Source: Phycomyces blakesleeanus NRRL 1555(-) (taxonomy: Eukaryota; Mucoromycota; Mucoromycetes; Mucorales; Phycomycetaceae). From it: a stretch of 64,000 nucleotides of DNA. Made by a program: the position numbers and the translations under genes. The stretch is taken from positions 1,169,468 through 1,233,467 of the forward strand of contig NW_017265149.1 of assembly GCF_001638985.1 (NCBI RefSeq), read 5' to 3'. Positions 1-11,096 of this stretch are shown in pieces (the first letter of the stretch is position 1; the number at the start of each line of letters is the position of its first letter). The notes beneath the pieces were generated by a model. It worked only from the letters and a program-made list of their open reading frames with translations. It did no database searches and was not told the DNA's origin.

Positions 1-890
1 TCGGTTTCGAACAGGTGGGATGACGTGATTGAAACTATATATATGTATATGTATATATAGTTTAGATAACCTGTATTTCTGTACTATTTCCGAATTGAGT
101 GATTTGACCACATCATTCTGTGAGTGTGTACCTTTTATAAAGCTATAAATGTTTTGTCAATCGAGAAATGATAAAAGTAAGAAGAAAAGAAAAAAGTAAC
201 TGCTAAATAGACTTTTTTTTCACTAATGTTTCTTACATAAAAAAAACCATGGCAATAAATATCAATCATCCAAATAATTAAAGAAAAGAAAGAAAAATTG
301 CATAGGACTTGTAGCAAGTGTTCAAATTTATTATTATTATTATTATTGAGCTCTAATAAGAGTAGCTTCTAAAAAGAATAAGCAGATTTGAGATACTTTG
401 CTTTTAAATCTCAAGCCCATCATATAAACCAAGTCGATATTTGTTTTGGAAGCAAAGAATTGTGCATAGACAACAATTAGATACTTAATTTTGGTACTAC
501 TTGAGTCCCACGGCATTCGATTCCATAACCAAAGCTAATGTAAAGCAGCTAGAGTAATTAGATAACTAAATGAATAAAAGATATCAATTAATGTAAAGTT
601 TGGTTATGTAGTATACCCTATAGAAAAAAAATAGGCGATTTTAGTGAATTGTTGCAAGTTTTCCGGGGTTTAAAGTGTCTTGTACTTGAGTTTTAATTAA
701 GCACCAATTTCTCTCTCGCTCTCTTATATTCTACTTTTTTTTTTTACCCCACCATGTTTTTTGCAGCCAAAGCAAAACATCTTTTTCTTAGCCTTTTCAA
801 CCCATTACAAAACTAAATACCAAGTTATTCAAATCTAATGGCTTACCAGCGGTAGCTTGGCTGGATCCTAAGCGGTACCCAGGACGGAAT
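1..890. other. AT-rich region, no gene seen
   Basis: Both strands are rich in stop codons and homopolymer A/T runs, with a short TTA repeat near 330-348. The only open frames are under about 60 codons and low in complexity. No splice-linked coding segment, RNA gene or repeat structure was found. Confidence 0.6.
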
Positions 891-894
891 TTTT

Positions 895-1206
895 TCATCT
901 TCTTTGAATTCTAGTCAGTCTTTGTCTCAAACGACGACCCTCCTGGAGATCTTCTTCTGCTTGTCTTCTGATACGTCCAATCCGAATGACGCGGGTGAAC
1001 CTTACAGGTATAGTCCCATCATATCTCAGATTGTTAAGTATATGTCGGAAGTTCAGGACAGCAGCAAGGTCCCGATTCCACAAACGATGCATAACTTCTG
1101 ACCTGTCCATGTTCTCCAAACAATTTAGATTAGTACATCCAAAAGGACTTGTTTCTATTTTTTTTTCACAAGGTCTAGAATTATTAAATGTCTTTAAAAG
1201 GAACAC
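895..1206 (-). pseudogene. Fanzor/TnpB-like nuclease, C-terminal relic
   Basis: This 103-codon frame has a C-x4-C knuckle (CTNLNC) followed by LWNRDLAAVLNF. That resembles the end of eukaryotic TnpB relatives (Fanzor), where a zinc-ribbon-like segment precedes the third RuvC motif, with its catalytic Asp in an RDxNA-type context. The tail after it (NNLRYDGTIPVRFTR, then a basic helix) fits the C-terminal extension I associate with fungal members. A full Fanzor has several hundred residues; nothing recognisable as the RuvC-I or RuvC-II part lies upstream (1207-1800 on this strand), so it is truncated. The second zinc-ribbon cysteine pair is also missing. Fanzors are RNA-guided DNA endonucleases carried by transposons. 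The assignment rests on one motif region recognised by eye; another OrfB-derived family is possible. Confidence 0.5.
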
Positions 1207-1813
1207 ACTTAATAACTATGAAGGCTATTATTAATAAAATACGAATCAGCAAAGTTGACAAAAGAAAGCAATCTGAGAAGAATTGACAGAAAAATATATG
1301 CATCAAGTACAATTTGGTTGTCAAGATTGCTCGCATGCTTATTAGAAATCTCGGTAGATTTAGAGAATTGCAAGGAATCTGTCTTCTTGTTTTTCAAAAG
1401 TAGGAATGAGACATGACAATGTTAACACAAAGCAGGTTTATACTCTTTAATAAAAAGAATCAATTAAGCAATATACATATCTTCATCAATATCATAGTGC
1501 TTAGAGAATAGCGTTTTTTTTAGATAAAAAAATGTAAGAAGTATTACATAAAAATAGATATATGTATATTATTTAGTAACTTTATAGCTTAAACTGCTAC
1601 TAAATATCATAAAAAATAGTACTTCTTCTTTCCATACTTCTTTATATTCAACTTGTATTTGTTGAACCAATTATAAGAATAGAGATATCTAAAAAAAGGT
1701 ATAAGTTTGCTACTTTAAACGATTTTATTGGATTAAATAAAAAGTAATTTTAACTCCAATAAATTGTATTCGCTGTAAATACTTTTAATTTACTAAAAGC
1801 CAGAATTCTATTG
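1207..1813. other. AT-rich region, no gene seen
   Basis: No coding segment is supported. If the Fanzor-like relic once extended 5', its body should lie here on the minus strand, but the only frame (1209-1397) shows no RuvC or OrfB similarity. Confidence 0.5.
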
Positions 1814-1910
1814 GCAGAAATTACAACTTCGCGACCGTAGGAATTATACGGATTTGTATAAGATATACACGACCGTATAATTCCTACTGTGGCGGAGTTG
1901 TAATTTCTGC
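1814..1910. repeat. 97-bp foldback (MITE-like) inverted repeat
   Basis: Two 38-nt arms (1814-1851 and 1873-1910) are reverse complements with 3 mismatches, separated by a 21-nt spacer. The outer ends read GCAGAAATTACAACT and its complement. The arms are more GC-rich than the surroundings. Size and symmetry fit a short foldback MITE. No clear target-site duplication is visible, so a structured non-mobile element remains possible. Confidence 0.6.
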
Positions 1911-3166
1911 TATTTACTACAGTGATAGTAAAATATGATGCGTGTGTGTATGTGTGTGTGTACCATCACACCTGTGATCTCGATTACGACATTCAATTTT
2001 AGAAAATATATACAAGTTTTCCGCATGCATACACAGCTATATAAATATTTCAAAGACCGTGACATTACTCTCTCGGAATGACGGTATTATTATTATTTGT
2101 CTTCTTCTTTTATTGCTATTAAAGACTTAATCGGGTACTGCTAATGAAATGAATATATATTAGAGGATAAGGATTATGAATAATGATCTATTAATTAATG
2201 TCAAATAAATCTATTCATTGACTATAGCAAATGAATTGTAGAGGGGCCGGAATTACGGACAAAAGAGAGATGTTGAGAAGGCCAAAGAAGCTTACACAAG
2301 AAATGGACCCAAATCAAGATTTGTGACTTGCTCAAACAAAAATATAATAAAGAAAAGTAGATTTTGATCCAAATGAATAATGTGCCCTGTGTATATACAA
2401 TCAAGAATTTAAAAAAGATATATATATATATATATAAATTATTAAAGGAATAGTTTCCAAGATTAGTCTTTGATCTTAATTCTGATTAATCGTAACTTTT
2501 AGGTACAATATTTTTAGATGACTGTGTTGGTTTTGGTTGTTGCTTACCAGGTTTATCATATAAACGTTCATTTGGATTTTTCTTAAAGTTTAAATTTTTT
2601 ATTTTTTTATTTTATTTTTACAATGACTAACTAAAAAAAAATGAGCACCAAATTCTCTTTATTTGGAAGCCTAAGCTCTATAAATGGAAAAACTATACAA
2701 ATCTAACGAATAAGTTATGCTCTTGACTGTATGGCCTTTTCTTTATTGGTTTTTGTTTTACGTGCTTGTATATCTAAACAAAAAAAAGAGGAAAAGTTTA
2801 CCTGTTGACTTTGAGTGTGGAAGGATTGTGTTGAGTATGAATGGTGTGATCGGAAAACCAAAAGTAATTTTTGTTTTTGTTTTATATTCTAAACTCACTA
2901 TATAGCATATGGATAATTTTATTGGATCGATTTTGATCGGCGATGTATGTTATAATAGGCGAACTAAATGGTTGTCTATTCTTATTCCTTCTTTATTAAT
3001 TATATTACAAAAACATATAGATATATAATTTCTCTTGGATAGAAAGAAGAAGGTACTGCTGTTGTTCAAAGGCTTTATATTGTATTAAGGACAAGAAAAA
3101 GAAGAATAATAATAGTTATAATAAAAGATGCCTTTGTTGTTTATTGTAAAAGTGTACCAAATCAGC
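1911..3166. other. AT-rich region, no gene seen
   Basis: It contains a short GT-rich run near 1940-1962 and A/T homopolymers. Open frames at 2222-2404 (-) and 2717-2905 (+) are short, low in complexity and lack recognisable domains. Confidence 0.5.
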
Positions 3167-3648
3167 CGGGTTTTTCTTGTCGGGGGTTTCATTCCAATGA
3201 GCCAATATAAAAAAATAAAAAAATAACAATAACAATAATACTAATCATAGTACCTAATGATAATACTAAACACTAATCGTAATAACTGTTATTTTCTATT
3301 GATGACGTGAGTATAAAATAAAATAAAAAATAAAATAAAAATAGAAGAATAATATATGTCTTGAGAGAGAGAGTGATGATTGTAATAACGCAGATAATCA
3401 GGTACAGGAACAAAATCGTCTTTCGCTCTCTCTCTCTATTTTTTATATTCTATATATTATACATTATATATATATGTGTGGGGTGTGAATAATTATAAAG
3501 TGCCCTTTCTCTTTTTTTTTATATGTATTATTAATTTTATAATACTCTATATACAAACGCACTACAAGACCATACAAAATAGACACACACACACAAAGAG
3601 AGATACATATATATTTTATTTTATTTTATTTTATTTTATTTTTTATTG

Positions 3649-3679
<31 letters not shown>

Positions 3680-3684
<5 letters not shown>

Positions 3685-4227
3685 AAAAAAAAAAATTTTT
3701 GGGAATTTCCCCCCCTTTCCCTTTTAATTTTCCCCCCCCCCCTTCCCCCTAATTTTCTTTAATTAATTAATTTAACGGTCCCCACCATTTTTTTTCTTTC
3801 AATTTCTTTCCCTAACTTCTGGTCCGGGAAAAAAACCCTTTCTTTTCAAAAAAACAAAAAAACCCGGGGCCCAAAAAAAAACACCTTTGGGATATAAAGA
3901 GAAAAAAATCCTTAAAATTTTTGTTTTTTCTAAAAAACAAACCAAAACCAAAACCAAAAAAGCCCGGCTCACCCAAAAAAGCTCCCCCCCCCCAAAAAAT
4001 TATCCCCAACAAAAAAAAAATTTACAACCCCCCAAACAAACCAAAAAACCCCGTCAACCCCTTTCGAAATTTTTCAATAACACCGGCAAACCAAAAAGGA
4101 GCCCCCCAAACCCCCCGAAAAAGGCCCCGGGAAAAATTGTTTTTCCCAATTTAAAAGGTAACCCGGGGGGCCCAGAAGGGGAAACCAAACCCTTCCAAAT
4201 TTTTAATAAAAATTTTTTGGTGGAACC
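3680..4227. other. Assembly artefact: degraded copy of 4840-5388
   Basis: Read in order, this segment matches the genuine sequence at about 4840-5388: poly-T, the pyrimidine-rich leader, the ATAAAGAGA segment, the run of CAAAA units, then the first exon and first donor of the PWWP gene. Nearly every mixed k-mer has been smoothed into longer homopolymers, and the initiation ATG reads AGG. Lengths agree (548 against about 549 nt). This is what low-quality read ends left beside a gap look like, not an evolved duplication. Open frames inside it are spurious. Confidence 0.85.
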
Positions 4228-4327
4228 NNNNNNNNNNNNNNNNNNNNNNNNNNNNNNNNNNNNNNNNNNNNNNNNNNNNNNNNNNNNNNNNNNNNNNNNN
4301 NNNNNNNNNNNNNNNNNNNNNNNNNNN
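4228..4327. other. Assembly gap (100 N)
   Basis: Exactly 100 Ns, the usual placeholder for a gap of unknown size. It is flanked on both sides by degraded copies of nearby sequence, so the true gap may be zero or negative. Confidence 0.98.
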
Positions 4328-4807
4328 CCGGGGTTTTTTTTTTGGGGGGTTTCTTTCCAAGGGGCCATTTTAAAAAATTAAAAAATTACCATTACCATTA
4401 TTCTTATCCTAGGGCCCAAAGGTAATTCTTAACCCTTATTGGAAAAAACGGTTTTTTTTTTTGGGGGCGGGGGGTTTAAATTAAATTAAAAATTAAATTA
4501 AAATTGGAGGATTATTTTTTTTTTGGGGGGGGGGGGGGTGGTTTTTATTAAGCCGATAATTCGGGTCCGGGACAAAAATGTTTTTTGCTCTCTCTCTCTT
4601 TTTTTTTTTTTTTTTATATTTTACCCTATAAAAAAAAGGGGGGGGGGGGGAAAAATATAAAAGGGCCCTTTTTTTTTTTTTTAAAAGGAATATTAAATTT
4701 TTAAAACCCTAAAAACAAACGCCCTTCCAGGCCCTTCAAAATTGGCCCCCCCCCCCAAAGGGGGGAACCAAAAAATTTTTTTTTAATTTAATTTAATTTA
4801 ATTTTTA
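4328..4807. other. Assembly artefact: degraded copy of 3167-3650
   Basis: It follows 3167-3650 in order: the CCGGG/T-run/GGGG start, the ATAACAATAAC-like run (here ATTACCATTACC), the (TAAAA)n run, the GATAATCAGG segment (here GATAATTCGG), the CTCTCTCT tract and the AAACGCACTACAAG segment. Differences are mainly homopolymer extensions. Together with 3680-4227 it indicates that the true locus runs directly from 3167 into 5388 through one poly-T tract. Confidence 0.85.
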
Positions 4808-4809
4808 AT

Positions 4810-4845
<36 letters not shown>

Positions 4846-5258
4846 TTATTATTATTATTTTTTGGCATTTTCCCCCCTTTTCCTTTTTATTTTCTCTCTC
4901 TCTCTTCTCTCTTATTTTCTTTTATTTATTTATTTTACAGTTCCCATCAATTTTTTTCTTTCTATTTCTTTCTCTTACTTCTTGTTCTGGTTAAAGACGC
5001 GTTCAGTTCACAGAGACTACAACAACCAGCGACCAACAAGAAACAGCCTTTGGATATAAAGAGAGAAAGATACATAAAATATATGTATATTCTATAAAAC
5101 AAAACAAAAACAAAAACAAAAAAGCACAGCTCATCCAATAAAGCTACACACACACAAAGAAGTAATCACAACAAAAAAAGAAGTTACAAACCCCCAAACA
5201 TACCATAAAACACCGTCAAGCCCATTCGGAATCTTTCTATTACATCAGTCAATCTAAA

Positions 5259-7004
5259 ATGAGTCCCCCAGACTCACCGCAGTATGCGCCTGGCACAACT
5301 GTATTTGCCAAGTTGAAAGGTTATCCATGGTGGCCAGCAAGGGTAAGCAAACCCTTTCTTATTTTTTATTATTATTTTTTTGTTGAAGCACTGCATCACT
5401 GAATGCAGTTCTAGATTGAGCTCGACCAAAACGTACCACCAAAGGTCCTAAAGTCAAAGGCAAAAACCAAAGGTCAACTCTGGACAGTATTCTTTTATGG
5501 TTCCAAAGACTAGTAAGTGTTCTACAATGTATTTATTTATTTTTTTTAAAAAAAAATTAGTACTTTATTAATAATAATAAAAATAATAATAATTTAGCGG
5601 GTTTTTTGGACCGGATGCCATCCGACCGTTTGACCAGACTACGGTCGAGCGTGATTTGAAAGCAAAGAAGTTCAAGAACAAAGAACTAGAGAATGCGGTC
5701 AGACAAGCTTTGGATCCAGAAGAATTCGAAAGGAAAGAAAGGGAGGAAGAAGAAGGTCTTGATGAAGATGATGAAGATGAGGAAGAGGAAGAGGAGGAGG
5801 AAGTGAAGCCCACAACAAAGTCGCGAAAGCCACCAGCAAAAAAGGCAAAGAAGGCTGCACCAGAACCTGCGAAAAGAAAGACACAGTCGGCAGCAGGTGG
5901 GCGGAAAAAGGCTACTTCTTCTTCTTCTTCTTCTTCGTCTTCTTCTTCTTCGGCTGCTCTTGCTGCTTCTGCTGCTGCGGCGGCGGCAACAGCGGCATCA
6001 GCAGCGACCATTGCAGAATCAACTCCTATGGAAGAAGATCATGAACAAGGAGAGAATGATAACAATGACGACGATAATGACGAAGAGGAAGATAATAATA
6101 ACAACAACAATGAAGATGAAGAAGATGATGATGAAGAAGAAGAAGGCAGTAGAAATGGAAATGGAAAGTTCAAAGAAAATGGAAATGGAACCAAAAGGGG
6201 AAAAAAGAACAAGGCAGAAGTGGAGGAAGAACAAGAAGTGAAAGGAAAGGGAAAGGGAAAGGCGGCCCAGACCTCAAAGCCAAAGAGACGTTCTCGGAAA
6301 GTAGCAGAGGATAAGGAAGAAGAGGACAAGGCAGATGATGGCGAGAATGTACGAGACAGAAAGAAAAGAGTAAGTCCGCGCCCGCCCCCCAATATCATCT
6401 GGGTTCTTTATATATATATATATATATATAAATTTATCACACAAAAAAAGAAACAAAATGTGAGTGAAATAATACAAAAACTAAAGGCTCTTTCTTTTTT
6501 GTATATATATTTAGCGCAAGTCCATGTCTGTCGAGCAAGAAGATGAAGAACGATCCCATAAACGTGCAAGCGCATCACCCGCTATCTCGATGCGCAAGTC
6601 TGAAGAACCGTCAGGGAATGAGCATGGTGAGAAGAAGGGCAATGGACATGAAGCACCAAAGAAAACCCCCGAGTACCGGAGAGTATATCACATCAGACAC
6701 AAGCTTCAGAAGCTGGTCTATGATAAGAAGGCCGTAAGTAATAGAATAATAATAATAACTATGATGATGATAATGAAGAAGAAGAAGAAGAAGAAGAGGG
6801 GAGAATTAAAGGGGAAGGGGGGATTTGGTGATAAACAAGCTGCAAGCAGAAAACACACGTCCACACATTCACGCGCATAAATATGTATATTCATTGTGAG
6901 TGAATGGAAGTGGGTTGGGGGGAAAAGGTAGATGTTGGGTTGGGTTGTATCGGTTTGGATTGGATTGGGGTTTTGTACTTGGATAAATATATATTATGTA
7001 TTCA

Positions 7005-7035
<31 letters not shown>

Positions 7036-7190
7036 CTCTTGACTGAAAACTGGCCACTTTTATTGATTTGATTATTAGGGTGAGATTTCGATAGAAGACT
7101 ACCCAAAGATCTCTCATGCAGTAAAGGAAGTAGAGGATTCTCCAATGACATATGATTTACTCCGGGTAAGTTGGGTGACTCTTTTTTTTT

Positions 7191-7233
<43 letters not shown>

Positions 7234-8112
7234 GCATGCCTGGTCGTGTGGGATGGGTTATGTACAGGATGTGATATTGGTAGTTTAGAGTTGTGGGCAT
7301 CGGAAAGAGAAAGAATATTAAAAATGTAATTGGGGGATTATGGGATATATATATATATATATATATATAGGACACCAAGATTGGCAAGGTCGTCAAGGCT
7401 GCATGTACTTATCATTACGAGGGTGACGAAGAGTACAACATTAAGGAACGATGCCAGCAGTTGATGCGGAACTGGAAGGGGCTCTTTACCGTCCCACAAG
7501 CAAACAAGGCGGCGACACATGCGACCAGTTCTGTTGGTGGCACTACTTCTGGTGCAACTTGTACTGATGCTACTGTGGACAGTCCTGCTCCTGCTCCCGT
7601 GGCAAATGTGGTGGTTCCGCCAGGCCAGACAATCAATGCAGCAAACACAGCACAACTAACTTGCACTACAACTACAGCTACTTCTATTACCACTACTCCT
7701 GGTGCTGGTGCTGGTGCTGGTGCTAGTGCTAGTTCTAGTGCTGATCTTAATTCTAATGCTAATGGTGATGGTGATTCTGGTACTGGTGCTGGTGCTGTTA
7801 ATGGGTCTGCTGCTGAGATTGTGTCACTCAAAACGACTGCCATGGAAGTGTCTCCGGTAGAGGCTTCTGGCACACACGACATTCCTGCCATTGGGTCCAT
7901 TGCTGTGGCTGTATCCGAAGATAAGATGGTGACTGTGGATAATTCAAATGTAGATGTGGTTATGGGTGATGCATCCCTTGCTAATGGAAGCGAACCGACG
8001 CCTATGGAAGAGGAGGATCAGAGTGAAGCGCCAGTAGATGTAGCCATGGAAGTAGAGGCAAGTCAGAATGTGCCAGAGATTCAACACACAGAAAATGGAT
8101 TGGCACCACCAC

Positions 8113-8148
<36 letters not shown>

Positions 8149-8267
8149 ACGCAGACGCAGAAGCAGAAGCAGCAGAAGCAGTAACAGTGACAGTAGAGAA
8201 TGTAAAGGAAGAAGTAAAAGAAGAAGAAAGAGGAAGAGATGAAGGATCTGCTATGCAAGAAGACTGA
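5259..8267 (+). CDS. PWWP and LEDGF-type IBD-like chromatin protein
   Basis: The spliced model has six exons (5259-5342, 5415-5512, 5598-6369, 6515-6733, 7079-7165, 7371-8267) with GT-AG introns and continuous frame, giving 718 aa. Residues about 10-75 form a PWWP domain: GYPWWPAR, then QLWTVFFYGSKDYGFFGP across two introns. PWWP domains bind methylated histone H3 and DNA. A long disordered middle follows, with Glu/Asp blocks, poly-Ser, Ala-rich and Lys-rich runs. Residues about 370-455 (RRVYHIRHKLQKLVYDKKA through CQQLMRNWKGLF) resemble the helical integrase-binding/TFIIS-N-like domain of LEDGF and HRP2, which docks chromatin-bound partners. The C-terminus is low-complexity and acidic. The domain order matches the HDGF/LEDGF family, implying a nuclear chromatin adaptor. 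The start ATG opens just before the PWWP. An artefactual copy of exon 1 lies at 3680-4227. The repetitive coding triplets could hide small assembly errors. Confidence 0.87.
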
Positions 8268-9056
8268 TAAAAGATCCCCCCCTCCTTCCCTCCCTCCCTC
8301 CCTTTTGATTTTTTTTTTCATACTTTACATTTCAATCTTCTTTGCATTACCGTCCAAAACCGGCCCCCCTATTTTTCTTTAACTTCTTTAACTTTACTTC
8401 TTTACTTGCTTTTGCTCTCTATTTTTTTTTATCAATTATCTCATGTTCTTTATTCCTCCTTTTATTTCTATATTATTATTATTTTTTGTTTGTTTCGTTT
8501 CATGATGCTCTGTACTTGTTTTTTTTTTTTTCTATTCATATTTCAAATGACTGCATCCACTTTTACGTACTCTATTTTTATATATATTTTATATTTCTTC
8601 TTCTTTCTTTCTTACCTATAAATACTCGGAAGAATTGGAATGAAATAATAATAATAATGATAATAATAATAATAATATTAACAAGTAGAATCGAAATTTA
8701 CATTAAAGAAAATACCGTTATATGTTATATATATATATATTATATATAATATACATGGCATCTCCGCTCACATTCTTTATATACAAATATATAATTGGAT
8801 TATTGAGCGGATAAACATCGGAATTTTGGTTCAATTTTTTTTCTTTCTTTCTTTCAATAAACCAATAATCGGAACCAAATTCTACCCACCCCCAGCCTTG
8901 TGTGAGTGAATGTGTGAGAAGAAAGAGTTTTGCGGACTCTAGTATGATTTTATATTATTATTATTTTTTGATGAAAGCTGTCAAATAATTTTATTTATTC
9001 AATCTCTTTCTCTCTTTCTCTTACTTTATTAACCCCAGATTCCAATTGATATTTGG
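8268..9056. other. Intergenic, T-rich, no gene seen
   Basis: A pyrimidine-rich 3' region follows the PWWP gene, then A/T microsatellites (AATAAT near 8646-8680, TA near 8727-8742). The frames at 8342-8749 and 8406-8621 are F/Y/I-rich translations of T-rich DNA. Confidence 0.5.
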
Positions 9057-9350
9057 ATGGGCCGTTTCAGTGGATTCAAGAAACTCTTTACCTTTGAAAA
9101 ACCTGAAAAAGACAAATCCGCTGTATTACCGACCTACCTGGCAGTCATGTCCCCCATTCCACTCTCGATCCACTCCTGCAACAACCGAGACCGGCCGACG
9201 TCAATCTTTGAAGACTACAAAGACGAACATTTCATGAGAGATCCAACTCGGTGCGGCAGTCGTCCTGACAGATTGGGTCAATACTTTGATCCCATGGGTT
9301 CTCGAAGCTACTATCCGGCAAGTACTGATGTCACCAACACTGGTGCTTAA
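9057..9350 (+). CDS. Hypothetical 97-aa protein
   Basis: This intronless frame uses balanced codons, unlike the surrounding AT-rich DNA. The protein starts MGRFSGFKKLFTFEKPEK (basic, aromatic), continues with a Pro/Ser-rich stretch, an acidic DYKDEHF segment and a Gly/Tyr/Pro-rich tail. There is no signal peptide, membrane span or motif I recognise. A possible acceptor (CCCCAG) lies about 20 nt upstream of the ATG, so an upstream exon is possible and the start is uncertain. It sits alone between the PWWP gene and the 93-aa gene on the opposite strand. It could be a lineage-specific gene or a chance frame; base composition favours a gene. Confidence 0.5.
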   Translation: MGRFSGFKKLFTFEKPEKDKSAVLPTYLAVMSPIPLSIHSCNNRDRPTSIFEDYKDEHFMRDPTRCGSRPDRLGQYFDPMGSRSYYPASTDVTNTGA

Positions 9351-10335
9351 TTCTTTTATTCTTTATTATTATTATAAAAAAAAAACATCAACGATGACGA
9401 TCCAAATAACCCCACCAAAATGGCCAATTATACGTTCTTTTTCATATTATTGGTCAAAAAAATAATAACAATACCATTGAATACACTCTATTCTACAATA
9501 CCTCTTTATTTATTTATATGTAATAATAATAATAATAATAATAATATTTATCCACTCAAACGTGCTATCTTTCCCCGGATTCTATTTCCTTTTTTTAATT
9601 ATTTATTGACTCTGAAAAAAAAGAATCGTCTTCATTCAAATATAAAACCATAAGCCAATTAACGTTTTTAAATCATTGATATTCTCCAAAGATCAACACC
9701 CTCCACTCACTCATATAAAAGTCTCCTCCTCGTTCTTCTCCATTTTTTGTTTTGAAACATATAATCATGTATATTCCAGATTCAAGCTCAGTTTCAATCG
9801 ATATGTAGATTGATTTGAAACAGAAACAATATTCTCGATGCTTGGCCTCTCTCTCTATCTATCTATCTATCTTGGATATACCGTTCTTTACTTTTTGGGT
9901 ATTTCTTTAATCTTACACCACTTTATATGTATTAATTAATTAATTAATTAATTAACAAATAGATGGAGAAAGGTACATTCTACAACCAATTTTAAATGAT
10001 ATTATTATTGGTGTTGTTGTTACTGTTGGTCGCTTGAAATGTATAAAACAATCGGCAGATTATTTAGTGCATTTGTATACAATTACACACATATATATGT
10101 GTATATATATATATATATATCTCCATTTCTTTACACGCCAATCGTGTAACTGTCTATGCTATGTATCTATTTATGTACGTCTGTGTGTATGCGTGAAAAT
10201 GTTCGTTCGTACTCGTGTTCATTATTTCGTTATTCGGTATTCGTTATTCGCGTGTGTTTGTGTATGGATTTATACGATTATAAAATATGTTCACCAATAA
10301 GCAGTAATTTTTTTTTTTTTTTATGTTTTGGTCAT
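9351..10335. other. Intergenic with microsatellites
   Basis: Contains AAT repeats (9521-9545), TCTA repeats (about 9853-9870), TTAA repeats (9931-9954) and a TA tract (about 10095-10120). Only low-complexity frames were seen. Confidence 0.5.
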
Positions 10336-10617
10336 TTAATTTTTAGCAGAAATAATATCCAATGACTTGTACTTTTCAATGCTAGCTTCGTCAGCAATGT
10401 GCCAGTTCCAGCTTCTCTTGACTGATAATTCTTGGGGAGTAACTTGCTTCATGATTACACCTTCGCCCTCCAACGATGCAAGGATCTTTTTCTTCAGATG
10501 TGTCTTGCTGATAAACTGTGTCTGATAGGTAGGTACGAATGCCATCAACTGTTGGGTGGACATGGGTCCTTTGGTTGCAATCAAGTGCTTGACAATCTTT
10601 CCGCCTGTGAGAGACAT
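10336..10617 (-). CDS. Conserved-looking 93-aa protein, possible winged helix
   Basis: This single-exon frame encodes a compact protein. An N-terminal GGKIVKHLIATKGPMS segment is followed by STQQLMAFV, THLKKKILASLEGEGVIMKQ and a terminal WNWHIADEASIEKYKS. The alternation of short helices ending in a GEGVI-type turn resembles a small winged-helix fold, and the basic, Gly-poor composition would suit a mitochondrial ribosomal or RNA-binding protein. I cannot name the family, and these comparisons are inference. The ATG is the first in frame and is preceded by a purine-rich leader. Its start faces the TRAP1 gene about 480 nt away, so the two could share a divergent promoter region. Balanced codon use supports a real gene. 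Confidence 0.7.
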   Translation of the reverse strand: MSLTGGKIVKHLIATKGPMSTQQLMAFVPTYQTQFISKTHLKKKILASLEGEGVIMKQVTPQELSVKRSWNWHIADEASIEKYKSLDIISAKN

Positions 10618-11096
10618 AATTTTTGTAATTCGTGTGTGTACGTGTTAAAAAGAAAAGACAAAAAGAAAAGAAAGACAGGCAAACAGACAGAAAAAATAAA
10701 TAAATAAATATAATATAATATATATATATAAAGTCAGACAACTCTACAACCCTTTTTCCCTTTCTTCTTTACCCCTCTCCCTTTACCTTTTCTCCCTCCA
10801 ATTTTTTTTTATTTTTTTTATTTTTTTTAAAAAAGAAAACCCTGGTGCTTCAAAGTGTGGCTTTGAATAGAGATGTTAAAAAAAAAGTCACACTAACTGT
10901 CAAATCCAAATCCAGTTACTTCTTTACATATATATATAATATCCAGGGCCAATTTTAATTCAATTTCCTTCCTCCCCTTTTTTTTAAAAAATATTCAACA
11001 AAAAAGAAGTAGTTCATTCCACCGTTCTATTTCTCATTAACTTATAGAGAGAGATTTTTTTAAGGAAGAAATAAAATAAAGAGAAGAAAAAAATCA
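10618..11096. other. Divergent intergenic region (93-aa gene / TRAP1)
   Basis: This 479-nt spacer between divergently transcribed genes has a TA tract near 10712-10731, T-rich and C-rich pyrimidine runs (10741-10822) and an A-rich TRAP1 leader (11049-11096). No individual regulatory motif can be assigned with confidence. Confidence 0.4.

Noticed and set aside
3887..4381. Long Lys/Pro-rich plus-strand frame running through the N gap
   Set aside because: It lies in homopolymer-smoothed ghost sequence and includes unknown bases; the true sequence it copies is a leader and first exon in another frame.
5568..6011. Ala/Glu/Ser-rich minus-strand ORF over the PWWP gene
   Set aside because: It is the complement of triplet repeats in the coding strand of a well-supported gene.
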